NCBI RefSeq assembly: GCF_003473545.1
Contig: NZ_QUCM01000005.1
Span: forward strand, 62,001-126,000
DNA length: 64,000 nt
Direction: 5' to 3'
DNA from: Clostridium sp. AM22-11AC
Lineage (GTDB): Bacteria > Bacillota > Clostridia > Lachnospirales > Lachnospiraceae
Part shown: positions 1-9,212 of the stretch, piece by piece
Position numbering within the stretch: the stretch's first letter is position 1
Layout: every line of letters starts with the position of its first letter
The notes under the pieces: generated by a model
What the model saw: only the letters and a program-made list of their open reading frames with translations
The model's database searches: none
What the model was told of the DNA's origin: nothing
Translations under genes and position numbers: made by a program

Positions 1-818
1 TTGATGTAATTAATGAAGATCCGGAAGATTTGAGCTTTCGTAAGCAGCAATTTGGAGTATTCAAATCAGGACGTAATCCTATTGAATTTGAGAAACTTTT
101 AATTGATGATGCAAGGATTGATAAAGTTGTATGGCTTCCGGAAGACTATTCCACTCAGATGGGAAGACCCATTGTCAGCAATGAAGAGATGGAAAAGATC
201 GTAGCTTCCTGTCCAGAACGTTTTATCGGATTTGCAAGTATAGATCCAAGAGATCCAAAGGCAAAAGAAAAATTAACATATGCTTTTGAAACACAGAAGC
301 TTTTCGGACTTAAGTTAAATCTTTCACGCCTTCACATGTATGCAGACGATCCGCTGCTGGCACCGCTTTATGAAGTTTGTGAGGAGCATAACAAACCAAT
401 CATGTTCCACGCTGGTTACAGTTGGGAACCGGATACTCCTTCCAAGTATTCAGAACCGATCCTTTTTGAAGATGTAGCAGTCAATTATCCTAACCTTCGC
501 TTCTGTCTGGCTCACATGGGATGGCCATGGTGGGAAGAGACCATCATGATGTTAATGAAATATCCAAATGTATATGCGGATACTTCTATGGTCTATATGG
601 ATTCTCCAAGGAATTATTATAGTCATCTGTTTTCTGTTAATATGAATTTAAACTGGCTTCAGAACTGCTTCCAGGATAAGGTTATGTTTGGTTCCAACAA
701 TCCACGTTTCCGCCATGTAAGAAGTCTGGATGGTATCCTGAACCTGCCGCTTCGTGAAGATGTAAAAAAAGCTATTCTTGGAGAAAATGCAATTCGCTTT
801 TTAGGACTGGAGGATTAA
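1..818 (+). CDS. Amidohydrolase (amidohydrolase-2 / TIM-barrel family), 5' end missing
   Basis: The reading frame is open from base 3, so the true start lies upstream and 271 residues are visible. A TIM-barrel metal hydrolase of the amidohydrolase-related family is suggested by the C-terminal pattern: a strand ending in FHAGYSW, then FCLAHMGWPWWEE, then YADTSM, then MFGSNNPRF. In this family the last motif usually reads GSD-P, with the Asp acting at the metal site; here it is Asn, so activity on the usual substrates is uncertain. The gene ends one base before the YjbQ start and is probably co-transcribed with it and with the amino-acid transporter. The substrate cannot be told from sequence. 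Confidence 0.8.
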   Translation, partial: DVINEDPEDLSFRKQQFGVFKSGRNPIEFEKLLIDDARIDKVVWLPEDYSTQMGRPIVSNEEMEKIVASCPERFIGFASIDPRDPKAKEKLTYAFETQKLFGLKLNLSRLHMYADDPLLAPLYEVCEEHNKPIMFHAGYSWEPDTPSKYSEPILFEDVAVNYPNLRFCLAHMGWPWWEETIMMLMKYPNVYADTSMVYMDSPRNYYSHLFSVNMNLNWLQNCFQDKVMFGSNNPRFRHVRSLDGILNLPLREDVKKAILGENAIRFLGLED

Positions 819-819
819 C

Positions 820-1248
820 ATGGTAAAACTGTATGAAAACGAAGTTGTGACAAAACATGAATTTGATATGATCAACATCACAAATGAAGTGAAAAAAGCT
901 GTAGCAGACAGCGGAATCAAAAACGGAATGGTTGCTGTTATCACCAAACATACAACTACCGGAATTATGATCAACGAAGCACTTCCTTGTGTAGAAAAAG
1001 ATATAGAAATGCAGCTGGAACGCATTGTTCCAAAAGATTTTCCTTACGTACATACCCATATGCTTCCAACTTATGGAACCTGTTCAGGAAATGCCCCGGG
1101 TCATTTAAAGTCCATGCTGGTAGGAAATCACTGTATTTTCCCGGTGATTGACGGGAAAATGATGACGGGCGGAGAACAGAACATATATTTTGCGGAACTG
1201 GATGGTTTACAGATCCGTCATTATTTCATTGAGGTAATGGGGGAATAG
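820..1248 (+). CDS. YjbQ family protein (UPF0047)
   Basis: 142 residues, the usual length for this small cytosolic family. The hallmark segment is ITKHTTTGIMINE (residues about 47-59), followed by the HTHMLPTYGTCSGNAPGHLKS stretch and a GGEQNIYFAELDG segment near the C-terminus, all typical of YjbQ proteins. Some members show weak thiamine-phosphate synthase activity, but the physiological role is not settled. The ATG at 820 follows the stop of the amidohydrolase by one base, with GGAGG 8-12 bases upstream inside that gene. Its place between a hydrolase and an amino-acid importer suggests a shared catabolic operon; that is inference. Confidence 0.85.
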   Translation: MVKLYENEVVTKHEFDMINITNEVKKAVADSGIKNGMVAVITKHTTTGIMINEALPCVEKDIEMQLERIVPKDFPYVHTHMLPTYGTCSGNAPGHLKSMLVGNHCIFPVIDGKMMTGGEQNIYFAELDGLQIRHYFIEVMGE

Positions 1249-1271
1249 CATTTTTGTAAGGAGTGACCAAT

Positions 1272-1925
1272 ATGATCTTTGGACTGAATTTTACATTTTT
1301 ATCAAAATATTGGTTCTATTATATGGACGGCTTAAAAGTAACGCTTCAGCTGGCATTCTGGACTTTGATCCTTTCCAGTATAGTTGGTGTGATCATGGGC
1401 ATGATCCGTGTGCAGAACTATAAAATCATAAGTACGATCATTGACTGGTGGATTAATTTTATCCGCGGTGTTCCTATTATGGTACAGATATTCATTGTGT
1501 ACTACGGGATCGCAACGTCGCTTCCACAGTTCTGGGCGGCAGTTGTATCTTTGACAGTTAATAGTTCTGTGTACATTGCAGAACATACAAGAGCCGGAAT
1601 GCAGGCGGTAAACAAAGGCCAGATGGAAGCTGCCAGATGTATTGGAATGTCCAAACTACAGGCGAACTTTTACATCATCATTCCACAGGCAATTAAAAAT
1701 GTACTCCCGTCCCTGTGTAATGAATTCATCCTTCTTATTAAAAATACGTCCATTGTATCCGTTATTGCACTTCATGAGCTGACCTATACATCAAATTCAG
1801 TACGTGCTAATACGTTCCTGGCATTTGAGCCGTTGATCGTAACTGCCTTTATTTATTTTGTGATCACCTATGTCTTAAAGAAACTGGTAGGAATACTGGA
1901 GAGGAGGCTGCGTGCACATGACTGA
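1272..1925 (+). CDS. Polar amino-acid ABC transporter permease
   Basis: 217 residues with about five membrane segments and the inner-membrane permease signature near residues 115-145 ([12 protein letters not shown], then [13 protein letters not shown]), as in HisM/GlnP/ArtM permeases of the 3-TMS amino-acid family. A GTG at 1263 is in frame but overlaps the AAGGAG site at 1258-1263, so the ATG at 1272, 8 bases after that site, is the better start. It overlaps the start of the ATPase gene. One permease gene is present, so the importer is probably a homodimer in the membrane. The substrate is likely a polar amino acid or a derivative. Confidence 0.9.
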   Translation: MIFGLNFTFLSKYWFYYMDGLKVTLQLAFWTLILSSIVGVIMGMIRVQNYKIISTIIDWWINFIRGVPIMVQIFIVYYGIATSLPQFWAAVVSLTVNSSVYIAEHTRAGMQAVNKGQMEAARCIGMSKLQANFYIIIPQAIKNVLPSLCNEFILLIKNTSIVSVIALHELTYTSNSVRANTFLAFEPLIVTAFIYFVITYVLKKLVGILERRLRAHD

Positions 1926-2661
1926 TCAGAGAGAAGCCGTGATCCAGGTAAAAGGATTAAAGAAAAATTTTGGAAGTCTTGAAGTGTTAAAAGGCGTAGA
2001 TATGAAGGTTCTGAAAGGGGAAGCAGTGGTAGTGATCGGTCCGTCCGGCTCCGGAAAATCCACATTGCTGCGCTGCTTAAACCTTTTAGAAACACCTACA
2101 GGCGGTGATATCCTGTTTCACGGACAGTCTATTTTAAGAAAAGATCTGAAGTTAGATGAGTATCGTGAAAAATTTGGAATGGTGTTCCAGCTATTTAATC
2201 TGTTTGAAAATTTAAGTGTACTGGACAATGTGACCATCGGTCTGCGAAAAGTAAAAAAAATTCCCAAGGAACAAGCTGAAAAAAAGGCTATGGAGCTTTT
2301 AAAGCAGGTAGGCCTGGAAAGCAAGGCAGATGTGTATCCATCCAAACTTTCCGGTGGCCAGAAGCAGCGAGTAGCCATTGCAAGAACACTGGCAATGGAT
2401 CCGGAAGTTATCCTTTTTGATGAAGCAACTTCTGCGCTGGATCCGGAAATGGTAGGAGAAGTTTTGAAAATCATGCGCCAGCTTGCGGAAAATGGCATGA
2501 CTATGGTAGTAGTGACCCATGAGATGGGATTTGCCAGAGAAGTAGGTGACCGGCTGGTATTTATGGATGGAGGATATATTGTAGAGGAAGGTAATCCTAA
2601 AGATGTGATCACAAATCCACAGCATAAAAGGACGAAGGAATTTTTAAGCAAGATGTTATAA
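1918..2661 (+). CDS. Amino-acid ABC transporter ATP-binding protein
   Basis: 247 residues, normal for GlnQ-type ATPases. Walker A is GPSGSGKST (about 42-50), the Q-loop is in VFQLFNLF, the ABC signature is [14 protein letters not shown], Walker B is [12 protein letters not shown], and the H-loop is VVTHEMGFA. The ATG at 1918 lies 10 bases after GAGGAGG (1901-1907); a GTG at 1912 is also possible but close to the site. The start overlaps the last bases of the permease, consistent with translational coupling. It powers import by the permease and the binding protein that flank it. Confidence 0.93.
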   Translation: MTDQREAVIQVKGLKKNFGSLEVLKGVDMKVLKGEAVVVIGPSGSGKSTLLRCLNLLETPTGGDILFHGQSILRKDLKLDEYREKFGMVFQLFNLFENLSVLDNVTIGLRKVKKIPKEQAEKKAMELLKQVGLESKADVYPSKLSGGQKQRVAIARTLAMDPEVILFDEATSALDPEMVGEVLKIMRQLAENGMTMVVVTHEMGFAREVGDRLVFMDGGYIVEEGNPKDVITNPQHKRTKEFLSKML

Positions 2662-2709
2662 AGATAAAGAAAATATTATGACAAGATATTATTTAAGGAG
2701 GAAATGACT

Positions 2710-3705
2710 ATGAGGAAAATGAAAAAAATGGCGGCTCTTTGTATGGCGGGCATGATGGCACTCTCTCTTGCAGCATGTTCTGGCGGTGCCAAGGAAACGA
2801 CTGCAGCTGCGCCTGCGGAAACTCAGGCAGAGACTGCTGCACAGACTACAGCAGAAGAAAAAGCCCAGGAAACCACATCAGGAGCTTCCTCAGGTTCTGT
2901 TTCTCCGGAAGAATTTGCAAAACAGGAGCATGGTCCGATCTTTGAAGATATCATCAAAAACGGAAAATTAAAAGTGGGAATCATTGGAAATAATCCTACA
3001 TTCTGTTTCCACACAGTTAAAGATGGCAAAGATGAGCTGGTGGGATTTGAAGTAGAAGGAATGTATGAGATGGCAAAACGTCTCAGTGATTACCTGGGGC
3101 GTGAAGTGACAGTTGATTTTTATGAAAGTGATTTTACAGGCTGTATGTCCGCACTGCAGGCAAACCAGGTATATTTTGTAACACGTCTGTCTCCTACTGA
3201 TGAGCGCAAGAAGACCTGGCTGTTTACAGATGTATATCATAAATCTGATGAATGTTATGTTGCAAAGAAGGACAATGAAAACAGTGATATGTTTACCGGA
3301 ACATTAAAAGGTGTTAAGGTTGCGGGACAGATGGGATCCATTGATATTACAATGACAAAATATCTCTATCCAGATGCTGAGATCCAGGAATTAGATAATA
3401 CTCCGAACATGCTTCTGGCTGTTAAGAACGGAAAAGCAGATCTGGCTTGTATGAATGCAGTTTCGGCAGCAATGTCTGTAGCTGCTAATGATGATCTGGT
3501 AGTAGTGGATAAGCTTACATGGGAACCAACGGATGAATTTGATAAAGGCTGTGGTCTGTGTATGGCGTACGGAAATGAAGATTTTGCAAACTGGTGCAAT
3601 GGCTTCTTCTCTGATATTAAGGCAGAAGGCTTATGGGATCAGATGCAGTCTGACGCAGCAGCAGAACTGGATGCAAAGGCTCTGGAAGACTTTATTGCAC
3701 AGTAA
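2710..3705 (+). CDS. Amino-acid ABC transporter substrate-binding lipoprotein
   Basis: 331 residues. The N-terminus is a lipoprotein signal (MRKMKKMAALCMAGMM) ending in the lipobox LAAC, followed by a long Ala/Thr/Glu-rich linker to about residue 65 and then a type-2 periplasmic-binding fold (NGKLKVGIIGNNPTF, LVGFEVEGMYEMAKRL). AAGGAGG at 2695-2701 sits only 2 bases before an in-frame ATG at 2704 but 8 before the ATG at 2710, so 2710 is chosen. It is the last gene of the importer and is followed by a strong terminator. The protein is expected to be anchored outside the cytoplasmic membrane. Confidence 0.92.
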   Translation: MRKMKKMAALCMAGMMALSLAACSGGAKETTAAAPAETQAETAAQTTAEEKAQETTSGASSGSVSPEEFAKQEHGPIFEDIIKNGKLKVGIIGNNPTFCFHTVKDGKDELVGFEVEGMYEMAKRLSDYLGREVTVDFYESDFTGCMSALQANQVYFVTRLSPTDERKKTWLFTDVYHKSDECYVAKKDNENSDMFTGTLKGVKVAGQMGSIDITMTKYLYPDAEIQELDNTPNMLLAVKNGKADLACMNAVSAAMSVAANDDLVVVDKLTWEPTDEFDKGCGLCMAYGNEDFANWCNGFFSDIKAEGLWDQMQSDAAAELDAKALEDFIAQ

Positions 3706-3751
3706 TTTTGTTATACAATTCTTTTATTTCGCTCAGTTGTTTTTTCATATA

Positions 3752-3789
3752 GCCGTGGTCCGGGATCTTTTCCGGGCTGCGGCCTTTTT
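3752..3789 (+). terminator. Rho-independent terminator of the importer operon
   Basis: A 12-bp stem (3752-3763 with 3772-3783, three G-T wobbles) is followed by TTTTT at 3785-3789. It lies about 45 bases after the binding-protein stop. Confidence 0.85.
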
Positions 3790-3978
3790 AAACCCTTTTA
3801 ATGCATCTTGCAAACAGAAAATAAATATGTTATTGTAAAACCAACTCCCGCAGGTATTCACACTGCAAAGACATTAAAAACTCCCTTCCAGGGGCATTCG
3901 CCCGCTTTTACCAAAAGGATTTACAAAGTAACTTTACAAAGAAGAAATTACATTACAAAGAAGAAATCGAAAAGCAGG

Positions 3979-4007
3979 TTGACAATTTTTAATAACTGTA
4001 CTATGAT
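3979..4007 (+). promoter_or_regulatory. recA promoter (sigma-A)
   Basis: TTGACA at 3979-3984 and TATGAT at 4002-4007 with a 17-base spacer. Transcription would start near 4014, leaving a leader of about 380 bases before recA. The sequence from 3790 to 3978 holds no recognisable gene, only short A-rich repeats (TTACAAAGAAGAAAT occurs twice). Confidence 0.8.
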
Positions 4008-4020
4008 TATGGTACACGAC

Positions 4021-4034
4021 AGAACACTTGTTCG
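4021..4034 (+). promoter_or_regulatory. LexA (SOS) box of recA
   Basis: AGAACACTTGTTCG matches the Gram-positive LexA operator pattern GAAC-N4-GTTC. It lies just past the -10 element, over the expected early transcribed bases, where a repressor would block initiation. This is the expected control of recA. Confidence 0.8.
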
Positions 4035-4117
4035 CATTTATTTTCTCGGGAAGATGTATTAAGAAATGTCTTGCTAACTATAGGGTAGAACCTTGTTGGC
4101 TGTAATTGAGTAATGGT

Positions 4118-4376
4118 TTAAAATCCACAAAAACCAAGTGATAAACAAATAAAAACTAGGAAAGGAAAAGCTATATAGATGAAACCTATATCTATCAATG
4201 AAATGAATTGATAGGTATGTACCAATGGCTTAGTTGGGAATTTACGACTGTGGAGTGTACAAGAACTTGTGAGTAGCGTGTTGCTTGCGACCGCCAAAGC
4301 ATACACATTGAAGCAGTAACTACAAATCGTGAGATTGTAGCGGATCATCTAGCATATACACAGGTGTATATGTTTT
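4118..4376 (+). other. Structured recA leader, possible decayed IS200/IS605-type end
   Basis: The long leader between the LexA box and recA has several hairpins: TATCTATCAAT pairing with ATTGATAGGTA (about 4168-4218), a GTGTTGCTT/AAGCATACAC stem, CTACAA/TTGTAG, and TATACAC-AG-GTGTATA followed by TGTTTTT just before the recA ribosome site. One frame at about 4226-4321 reads ...AKAYTLKQ then stop; many TnpB transposon nucleases end in a similar -TLKQE tail. I therefore suspect the degraded 3' end of an IS200/IS605-type element. A native regulatory leader is the alternative, since the last hairpin could act as a terminator. Confidence 0.4.
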
Positions 4377-4391
4377 TAGTAGCAGGAAAAC

Positions 4392-5543
4392 ATGGGCAAA
4401 GAAGAAAAGATGAGCGTGAATAGAGATATGAATAAAGAGGAAAAGTTAAAAGCATTAGATGCTGCTTTGACTCAGATTGAAAAGGCATACGGCAAGGGCT
4501 CCGTTATGAAATTAGGTGAGTCCGGTGTAAATATGAATATTGAAACAGTTCCTACCGGTTCCATCAGTCTTGATATTGCATTAGGACTGGGAGGTGTTCC
4601 AAAGGGAAGGATTATTGAAGTGTACGGTCCTGAGTCTTCCGGTAAGACTACCGTTGCCCTTCATATGGTAGCAGAGGTACAGAAAAGAGGCGGTATCGCA
4701 GGCTTTATCGATGCAGAACATGCCTTAGATCCTGTATATGCAAAGAATATCGGTGTAGATATTGATGATCTGTATATTTCACAGCCGGATAACGGGGAAC
4801 AGGCTTTAGAGATCACAGAGACTATGGTACGTTCCGGTGCAGTAGATATTGTGATCGTGGACTCTGTAGCAGCCCTGGTTCCAAAAGCTGAGATCGATGG
4901 TGAGATGGGTGACTCCCACGTAGGTCTTCAGGCCCGTCTCATGTCCCAGGCATTAAGAAAACTGACTGCCATCATCAGCAAGTCCAACTGTATCGTTATC
5001 TTTATCAACCAGCTGCGCGAAAAAGTAGGCGTTATGTTCGGAAATCCGGAAGTTACTACCGGTGGTCGTGCCCTTAAGTTCTATTCTTCTGTCCGTATGG
5101 ATGTGCGCAGGATCGAGACATTAAAGCAGGGCGGCGAAGTAGTAGGAAACCGTGTCCGCGTAAAGGTTGTAAAGAATAAGATCGCTCCGCCATTTAAAGA
5201 GGCAGAATTTGATATTATGTTCGGAAAGGGAATTTCCAAGGAAGGCGATATCTTAGATCTTGCTGTAAAAGAGAATATTGTAGAAAAGAGCGGTGCATGG
5301 TTCGCTTATGATGGCTCCAAGATCGGACAGGGACGTGAGAACGCAAAGCAGTACCTTCTTTCTCATCCTGCGATCTGTGAAGAGATCGAAGCCCAGGTAC
5401 GTGTAAAGTACAATCTGCCAGGTGCTGAAGAAGCAGAGGCACAGGCAAGAGAGGCAGCTAAGAAAGAGGAAGAACTGACCGGTTCCATTCTTCCGGAAGG
5501 CACAGAAGAAGAGCTGATGGCTGGTGAGGCTGAAGAAGAATGA
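4392..5543 (+). CDS. recA: RecA recombinase
   Basis: 383 residues. The Walker A motif is GPESSGKTT, followed by the conserved [29 protein letters not shown], and the L2 region [22 protein letters not shown]. The C-terminus is acidic (many E residues), as in other RecA proteins. It forms ATP-dependent filaments on single-stranded DNA for homologous recombination and stimulates LexA self-cleavage. AGGA lies about 7 bases before the ATG. A nearby in-frame ATG at 4410 is possible. The gene overlaps recX by four bases. Control by LexA is supported by the box at 4021-4034. Confidence 0.98.
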   Translation: MGKEEKMSVNRDMNKEEKLKALDAALTQIEKAYGKGSVMKLGESGVNMNIETVPTGSISLDIALGLGGVPKGRIIEVYGPESSGKTTVALHMVAEVQKRGGIAGFIDAEHALDPVYAKNIGVDIDDLYISQPDNGEQALEITETMVRSGAVDIVIVDSVAALVPKAEIDGEMGDSHVGLQARLMSQALRKLTAIISKSNCIVIFINQLREKVGVMFGNPEVTTGGRALKFYSSVRMDVRRIETLKQGGEVVGNRVRVKVVKNKIAPPFKEAEFDIMFGKGISKEGDILDLAVKENIVEKSGAWFAYDGSKIGQGRENAKQYLLSHPAICEEIEAQVRVKYNLPGAEEAEAQAREAAKKEEELTGSILPEGTEEELMAGEAEEE

Positions 5544-6145
5544 TCGTTAAGGCAGTTGTGCCTGTAGATAAGAGAAAATGCAAAGTCTTCCTGGAGGGAG
5601 ACTTTGCATTTGTTTTATATAAAAGCGAAGCAGCCCGCTTTCATATAGAAGAGGGAAATGATCTTCCTGCAAAAACATATGAAATGATCGAAGAAGAAAT
5701 ACTTCTTAAAAGAGCCAGGGACCGGGCATTATATCTTCTTCAGTCACAGGGCCGTACACAGGCGGAGATGATAAAGAAATTAAAAGATGACGGTTATCCA
5801 CAGTCAGTTACGGAGCGTGTACTTTCATTTCTTCAGGAATACCACTTTATTGATGACAATGCCTATACAGAAAATTATATCCATGTAAATAAAGGAAGAA
5901 AGAGCAAACGGCAGATCACCTATGAACTGCAGCAAAAGGGAGTAGACCGGGATCAGATCCGCCAGATGTTAGAAGAAAATCCTGTAGACGAGGAAGAAAC
6001 AGTCCGTGCCCTTTTAAAAAAGAAGACCGGGGGAAGAATCCCGGAAGATAAAAAAGAGATACAGAAGCTGGCAGCTTTTTTAGGACGGAAAGGCTTCTCC
6101 TTTGAGGTGATCAGTCGAGTTTTGAGGGATGTGGCAGATTATTAA
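5540..6145 (+). CDS. recX: Regulatory protein RecX
   Basis: 201 residues. Three helical repeats typical of RecX are visible: the [20 protein letters not shown] segment at about residue 58, the [33 protein letters not shown] region, and a C-terminal [20 protein letters not shown] repeat. The family binds RecA filaments and modulates recombinase activity. The ATGA overlap with recA implies translational coupling and shared SOS control. No terminator was recognised directly behind it; the next gene has its own promoter. Confidence 0.9.
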   Translation: MIVKAVVPVDKRKCKVFLEGDFAFVLYKSEAARFHIEEGNDLPAKTYEMIEEEILLKRARDRALYLLQSQGRTQAEMIKKLKDDGYPQSVTERVLSFLQEYHFIDDNAYTENYIHVNKGRKSKRQITYELQQKGVDRDQIRQMLEENPVDEEETVRALLKKKTGGRIPEDKKEIQKLAAFLGRKGFSFEVISRVLRDVADY

Positions 6146-6206
6146 AGAAGACCCGGCTGTCTTTTGTTTATGTTGTCGGTACAACGGGAAAATAAGAGGA
6201 ATATAC

Positions 6207-6235
6207 TTGACACAATTCTGAAAAAAGTATAAAAT
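6207..6235 (+). promoter_or_regulatory. Promoter of rny
   Basis: TTGACA at 6207-6212 and TAAAAT at 6230-6235 with a 17-base spacer, about 50 bases before the GTG start of ribonuclease Y. Confidence 0.7.
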
Positions 6236-6285
6236 TAATATGTTGTATTTCGTACAATGAAAACTAAATATAAGGAGGTGCTCCT

Positions 6286-7845
6286 GTGTTGCAGATCATA
6301 ATTCCTGTTTTGATCGGCGCGGTAATCGCGGCTATTATTGCTGGTTTTATTGCACATTCTGCAGGCCGTTCCTATGAGCGCAAGCAGTATGACAGTAAAG
6401 TAGGAAGTGCAGAAGAAAAAGCCAGAGAGATAATAGATGAAGCATTAAAGACTGCAGAAACAAAGAAGCGAGAAGCTCTCCTGGAAGCCAAGGAAGAATC
6501 TTTAAAGACAAAAAATGAGTTGGAAAAAGAAACCAAGGAAAGAAGAGCAGAACTTCAGCGTTACGAGAAGCGTGTATTAAGCAAAGAAGAAAACGTTGAA
6601 AAAAAGGCAGATGCCCTTGAAAAGAAGGAGGCTGATCTGGTCAGAAGGGAAAACATTCTCGGTGAACGTACCGCAGAAGTGGAAGCCCAGTATGAGCAGG
6701 GAATACAGGAACTGGAACGAATTTCCGGTCTTACCTCCGAACAGGCAAAAGAATATCTTTTAAAATCTGTTGAAGAAGACGTAAAGCATGATACAGCAAA
6801 GCTGATCAAAGAACTTGAGAACAAGGCAAAAGAAGAAGCTGATAAGAAAGCCAGAGATTTAGTTGTAACTGCCATCCAGCGGTGTGCAGCAGATCATGTG
6901 GCTGAGACGACTGTATCTGTAGTACAGCTTCCAAATGATGAGATGAAGGGACGCATTATTGGTCGTGAGGGACGTAATATCCGTACTCTTGAGACTTTAA
7001 CGGGTGTGGAACTGATCATTGATGATACTCCTGAAGCGGTTGTTTTATCCGGATTTGATCCGATCCGCAGGGAAGTAGCAAGAATTGCACTGGAACGTCT
7101 GATCGTGGACGGCCGTATCCATCCGGCAAGAATCGAAGAGATGGTAGAAAAAGCGCAGAAAGAAGTGGAGAACAATATGAGGGAAGAGGGCGAAGCTGCC
7201 TGCCTCGAAGTTGGTATCCATGGCATCCATCCAGAACTGGTAAAACTGTTAGGACGGATGAAGTTCAGAACAAGCTATGGTCAGAATGCATTAAAGCATT
7301 CGATCGAAGTAGCACAGTTATCAGGGCTTTTAGCTTCTGAGCTGGGTGTGGATGTACGTCTGGCAAAACGTGCCGGCTTACTCCATGATATTGGAAAGTC
7401 TGTTGACCATGACATGGAAGGTACTCATGTACAGCTGGGTGCAGATCTTTGCAGAAAGTACAAGGAGTCTGCAGTTGTTATCAACGCTGTAGAGTCTCAC
7501 CATGGAGACACAGAACCAACCAATCTTATTTCCTGCATCGTTCAGGCTGCAGATACGATCTCTGCTGCAAGACCTGGTGCAAGAAGAGAAACACTGGAAA
7601 CATATACAAACAGATTGAAACAGCTTGAAGATATTACAAATTCCTTCAAGGGCGTAGATAAGTCTTTTGCTATTCAGGCAGGACGGGAAGTCCGTATTAT
7701 GGTTATTCCTGAACAGGTCAGCGATGACGATATGGTATTGCTGGCAAGAGATATTTCCAAACGTATTGAAGACGAACTGGAATATCCGGGACAGATCAAA
7801 GTCAATGTGATCCGTGAATCCAGAGTAACGGACTATGCTAAGTAA
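6286..7845 (+). CDS. rny: Ribonuclease Y
   Basis: 519 residues, the usual length. An N-terminal membrane anchor (residues 1-24) leads into a long charged coiled coil to about residue 200, then a KH domain ([21 protein letters not shown]) and an HD domain ([14 protein letters not shown] ... [15 protein letters not shown] ... HHGD). RNase Y starts mRNA decay at the membrane of many Firmicutes. The start is GTG at 6286, six bases after AAGGAGGTG; no in-frame ATG fits better. The gene is single, with its own promoter and terminator. Confidence 0.97.
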   Translation: MLQIIIPVLIGAVIAAIIAGFIAHSAGRSYERKQYDSKVGSAEEKAREIIDEALKTAETKKREALLEAKEESLKTKNELEKETKERRAELQRYEKRVLSKEENVEKKADALEKKEADLVRRENILGERTAEVEAQYEQGIQELERISGLTSEQAKEYLLKSVEEDVKHDTAKLIKELENKAKEEADKKARDLVVTAIQRCAADHVAETTVSVVQLPNDEMKGRIIGREGRNIRTLETLTGVELIIDDTPEAVVLSGFDPIRREVARIALERLIVDGRIHPARIEEMVEKAQKEVENNMREEGEAACLEVGIHGIHPELVKLLGRMKFRTSYGQNALKHSIEVAQLSGLLASELGVDVRLAKRAGLLHDIGKSVDHDMEGTHVQLGADLCRKYKESAVVINAVESHHGDTEPTNLISCIVQAADTISAARPGARRETLETYTNRLKQLEDITNSFKGVDKSFAIQAGREVRIMVIPEQVSDDDMVLLARDISKRIEDELEYPGQIKVNVIRESRVTDYAK

Positions 7846-7855
7846 AAATCATATG

Positions 7856-7888
7856 AAAAAGCTTCATCATTGCGATGGAGCTTTTTTT
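7856..7888 (+). terminator. Terminator after rny
   Basis: Stem of about 13 bp (7856-7868 with 7874-7886) with the loop ATTGC and a run of seven T. It lies 11 bases after the rny stop. Confidence 0.88.
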
Positions 7889-8057
7889 AACCCCATTTCC
7901 TTTAAACTTTCTGATAAAATCGTAAGGAAAACTTTATTGACAGTATAAGGGAAAACAGATACCCTTAGAGTAGAGAGAGAAACCTGTTTGAACAGGTGTG
8001 TGCATTAAAAATTTGTTTTGATGCATAGATGGTTTGTGAGAAAAAGGAGGAATAAAA

Positions 8058-9053
8058 ATGGCATACAGCAAAAAAAGACTGATCGCTGCTGCAATGGCAG
8101 GCGTACTTGCAATGATGAGTGCTTTTCCAGGTTATGCAGCCAGCAGAAAAAAGATCACATCTGTATCAGTGAGCATTAAAGCGGATATTGAACCGGAGAC
8201 TGATTTTGGACAGGAGATCATTGAGATCGAAAGCAGCAGCAACCGCTATAGTGTGGATGGTTACGAGATCTTAAATGAAGGATTTTACTGGACAGAAGAT
8301 ATGACACCGGAGATCCGGATCACCCTGACAGCAGATGATGATTATTATTTTACAGCCCTTACAAAGGATAAAGTTACATTAAAGGGCGGCGCGGAATTTA
8401 AAAAGTCCACCAGACAGCAATCCAGCTCTGTTTTGCTGTTGGATGTTACCCTTTCTTCTCTCCAGAACAGCTTGAAAGATATGGAAGGAATTACTTTATC
8501 AGATAATGGAATTGCTACATGGCCGGCTATCAGTACAGCAGGAAGTTATGAGGTTCGTGTATACAGAGAAGGAAAGATCGTAGGAACTTCTTTGGAGACC
8601 AATACCAATTCCGCTAACTGCAGGGAACGTATGATGAAACCAAATGAAACCTATATGGTAAAGGTACGTGCGGTCAATAAGTACGATCCTACTGTAAAAG
8701 GTGACTGGACTGAGTCAAACAGCGTTTATATCAGTGGAGAAAAAGTAGCACAGTTTAAGGCAGATCCCAATGCATCCAATGTAAATACAGCTTCCGGTAC
8801 TACCGGTGAATGGAAACAGGGAGCGGATGGAAGATGGTGGTATCGCAGAGCAGACGGCACCTATCCTGCAAATAAGTGGGAAGAATTAGGCGGAAAGTGG
8901 TACTTCTTTGATGAAAACGGTTATATGAAGACCGGCTGGATCGACTGGGAAGGAAAGAGCTACTACTGCTCTGAAAACGGTGATATGCTCACCAACTGCA
9001 TGACACCGGACAATTATCTGGTAGGTGAAGACGGAGCTTGGATCGCCCAGTAA
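8058..9053 (+). CDS. Secreted cell-wall-binding repeat protein
   Basis: 331 residues. A signal peptide (MAYSKKRLIAAAMAGVLAMM, cleavage after YAA) is followed by a beta-rich central region with a fibronectin-like stretch (residues about 140-220) and a C-terminal block of choline/cell-wall-binding repeats from about residue 250 (WKQGADGRWWYRRADG, KWYFFDENGYMKTGWI, SYYCSENGDML). The protein is therefore expected outside the cell, bound to the wall. No catalytic domain is visible. AAAAAGGAGG precedes the ATG. The upstream leader has two small hairpins (about 7981-7996 and 8002-8026) and a TTGACA at 7937-7942 without a clear -10. Confidence 0.8.
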   Translation: MAYSKKRLIAAAMAGVLAMMSAFPGYAASRKKITSVSVSIKADIEPETDFGQEIIEIESSSNRYSVDGYEILNEGFYWTEDMTPEIRITLTADDDYYFTALTKDKVTLKGGAEFKKSTRQQSSSVLLLDVTLSSLQNSLKDMEGITLSDNGIATWPAISTAGSYEVRVYREGKIVGTSLETNTNSANCRERMMKPNETYMVKVRAVNKYDPTVKGDWTESNSVYISGEKVAQFKADPNASNVNTASGTTGEWKQGADGRWWYRRADGTYPANKWEELGGKWYFFDENGYMKTGWIDWEGKSYYCSENGDMLTNCMTPDNYLVGEDGAWIAQ

Positions 9054-9085
9054 GTTTTCGGTAGAACATATTATTAAGAAGTTTA

Positions 9086-9130
9086 AGCCGCTGCAAAGTG
9101 TAAAAAGACATTTTGCAGCGGCTTATTTTG
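9086..9130 (+). terminator. Terminator after the cell-wall-binding gene
   Basis: Perfect 12-bp stem AGCCGCTGCAAA / TTTGCAGCGGCT around a 14-base loop, followed by TATTTTG. Confidence 0.8.
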
Positions 9131-9212
9131 TGTTATTATAAATGCAGCATTTGAGATAGATGTGTTCTCATACAGAGATTAGAAGAGTACATAGAAGAAA
9201 GAGGACAGAAGA

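Noticed and set aside
3808..4062. 84-codon frame upstream of recA
   Set aside because: It spans the recA promoter and LexA box and has no ribosome site.
4118..4376. Group I or group II intron in the recA leader
   Set aside because: None of the conserved core elements or intron ends could be recognised.
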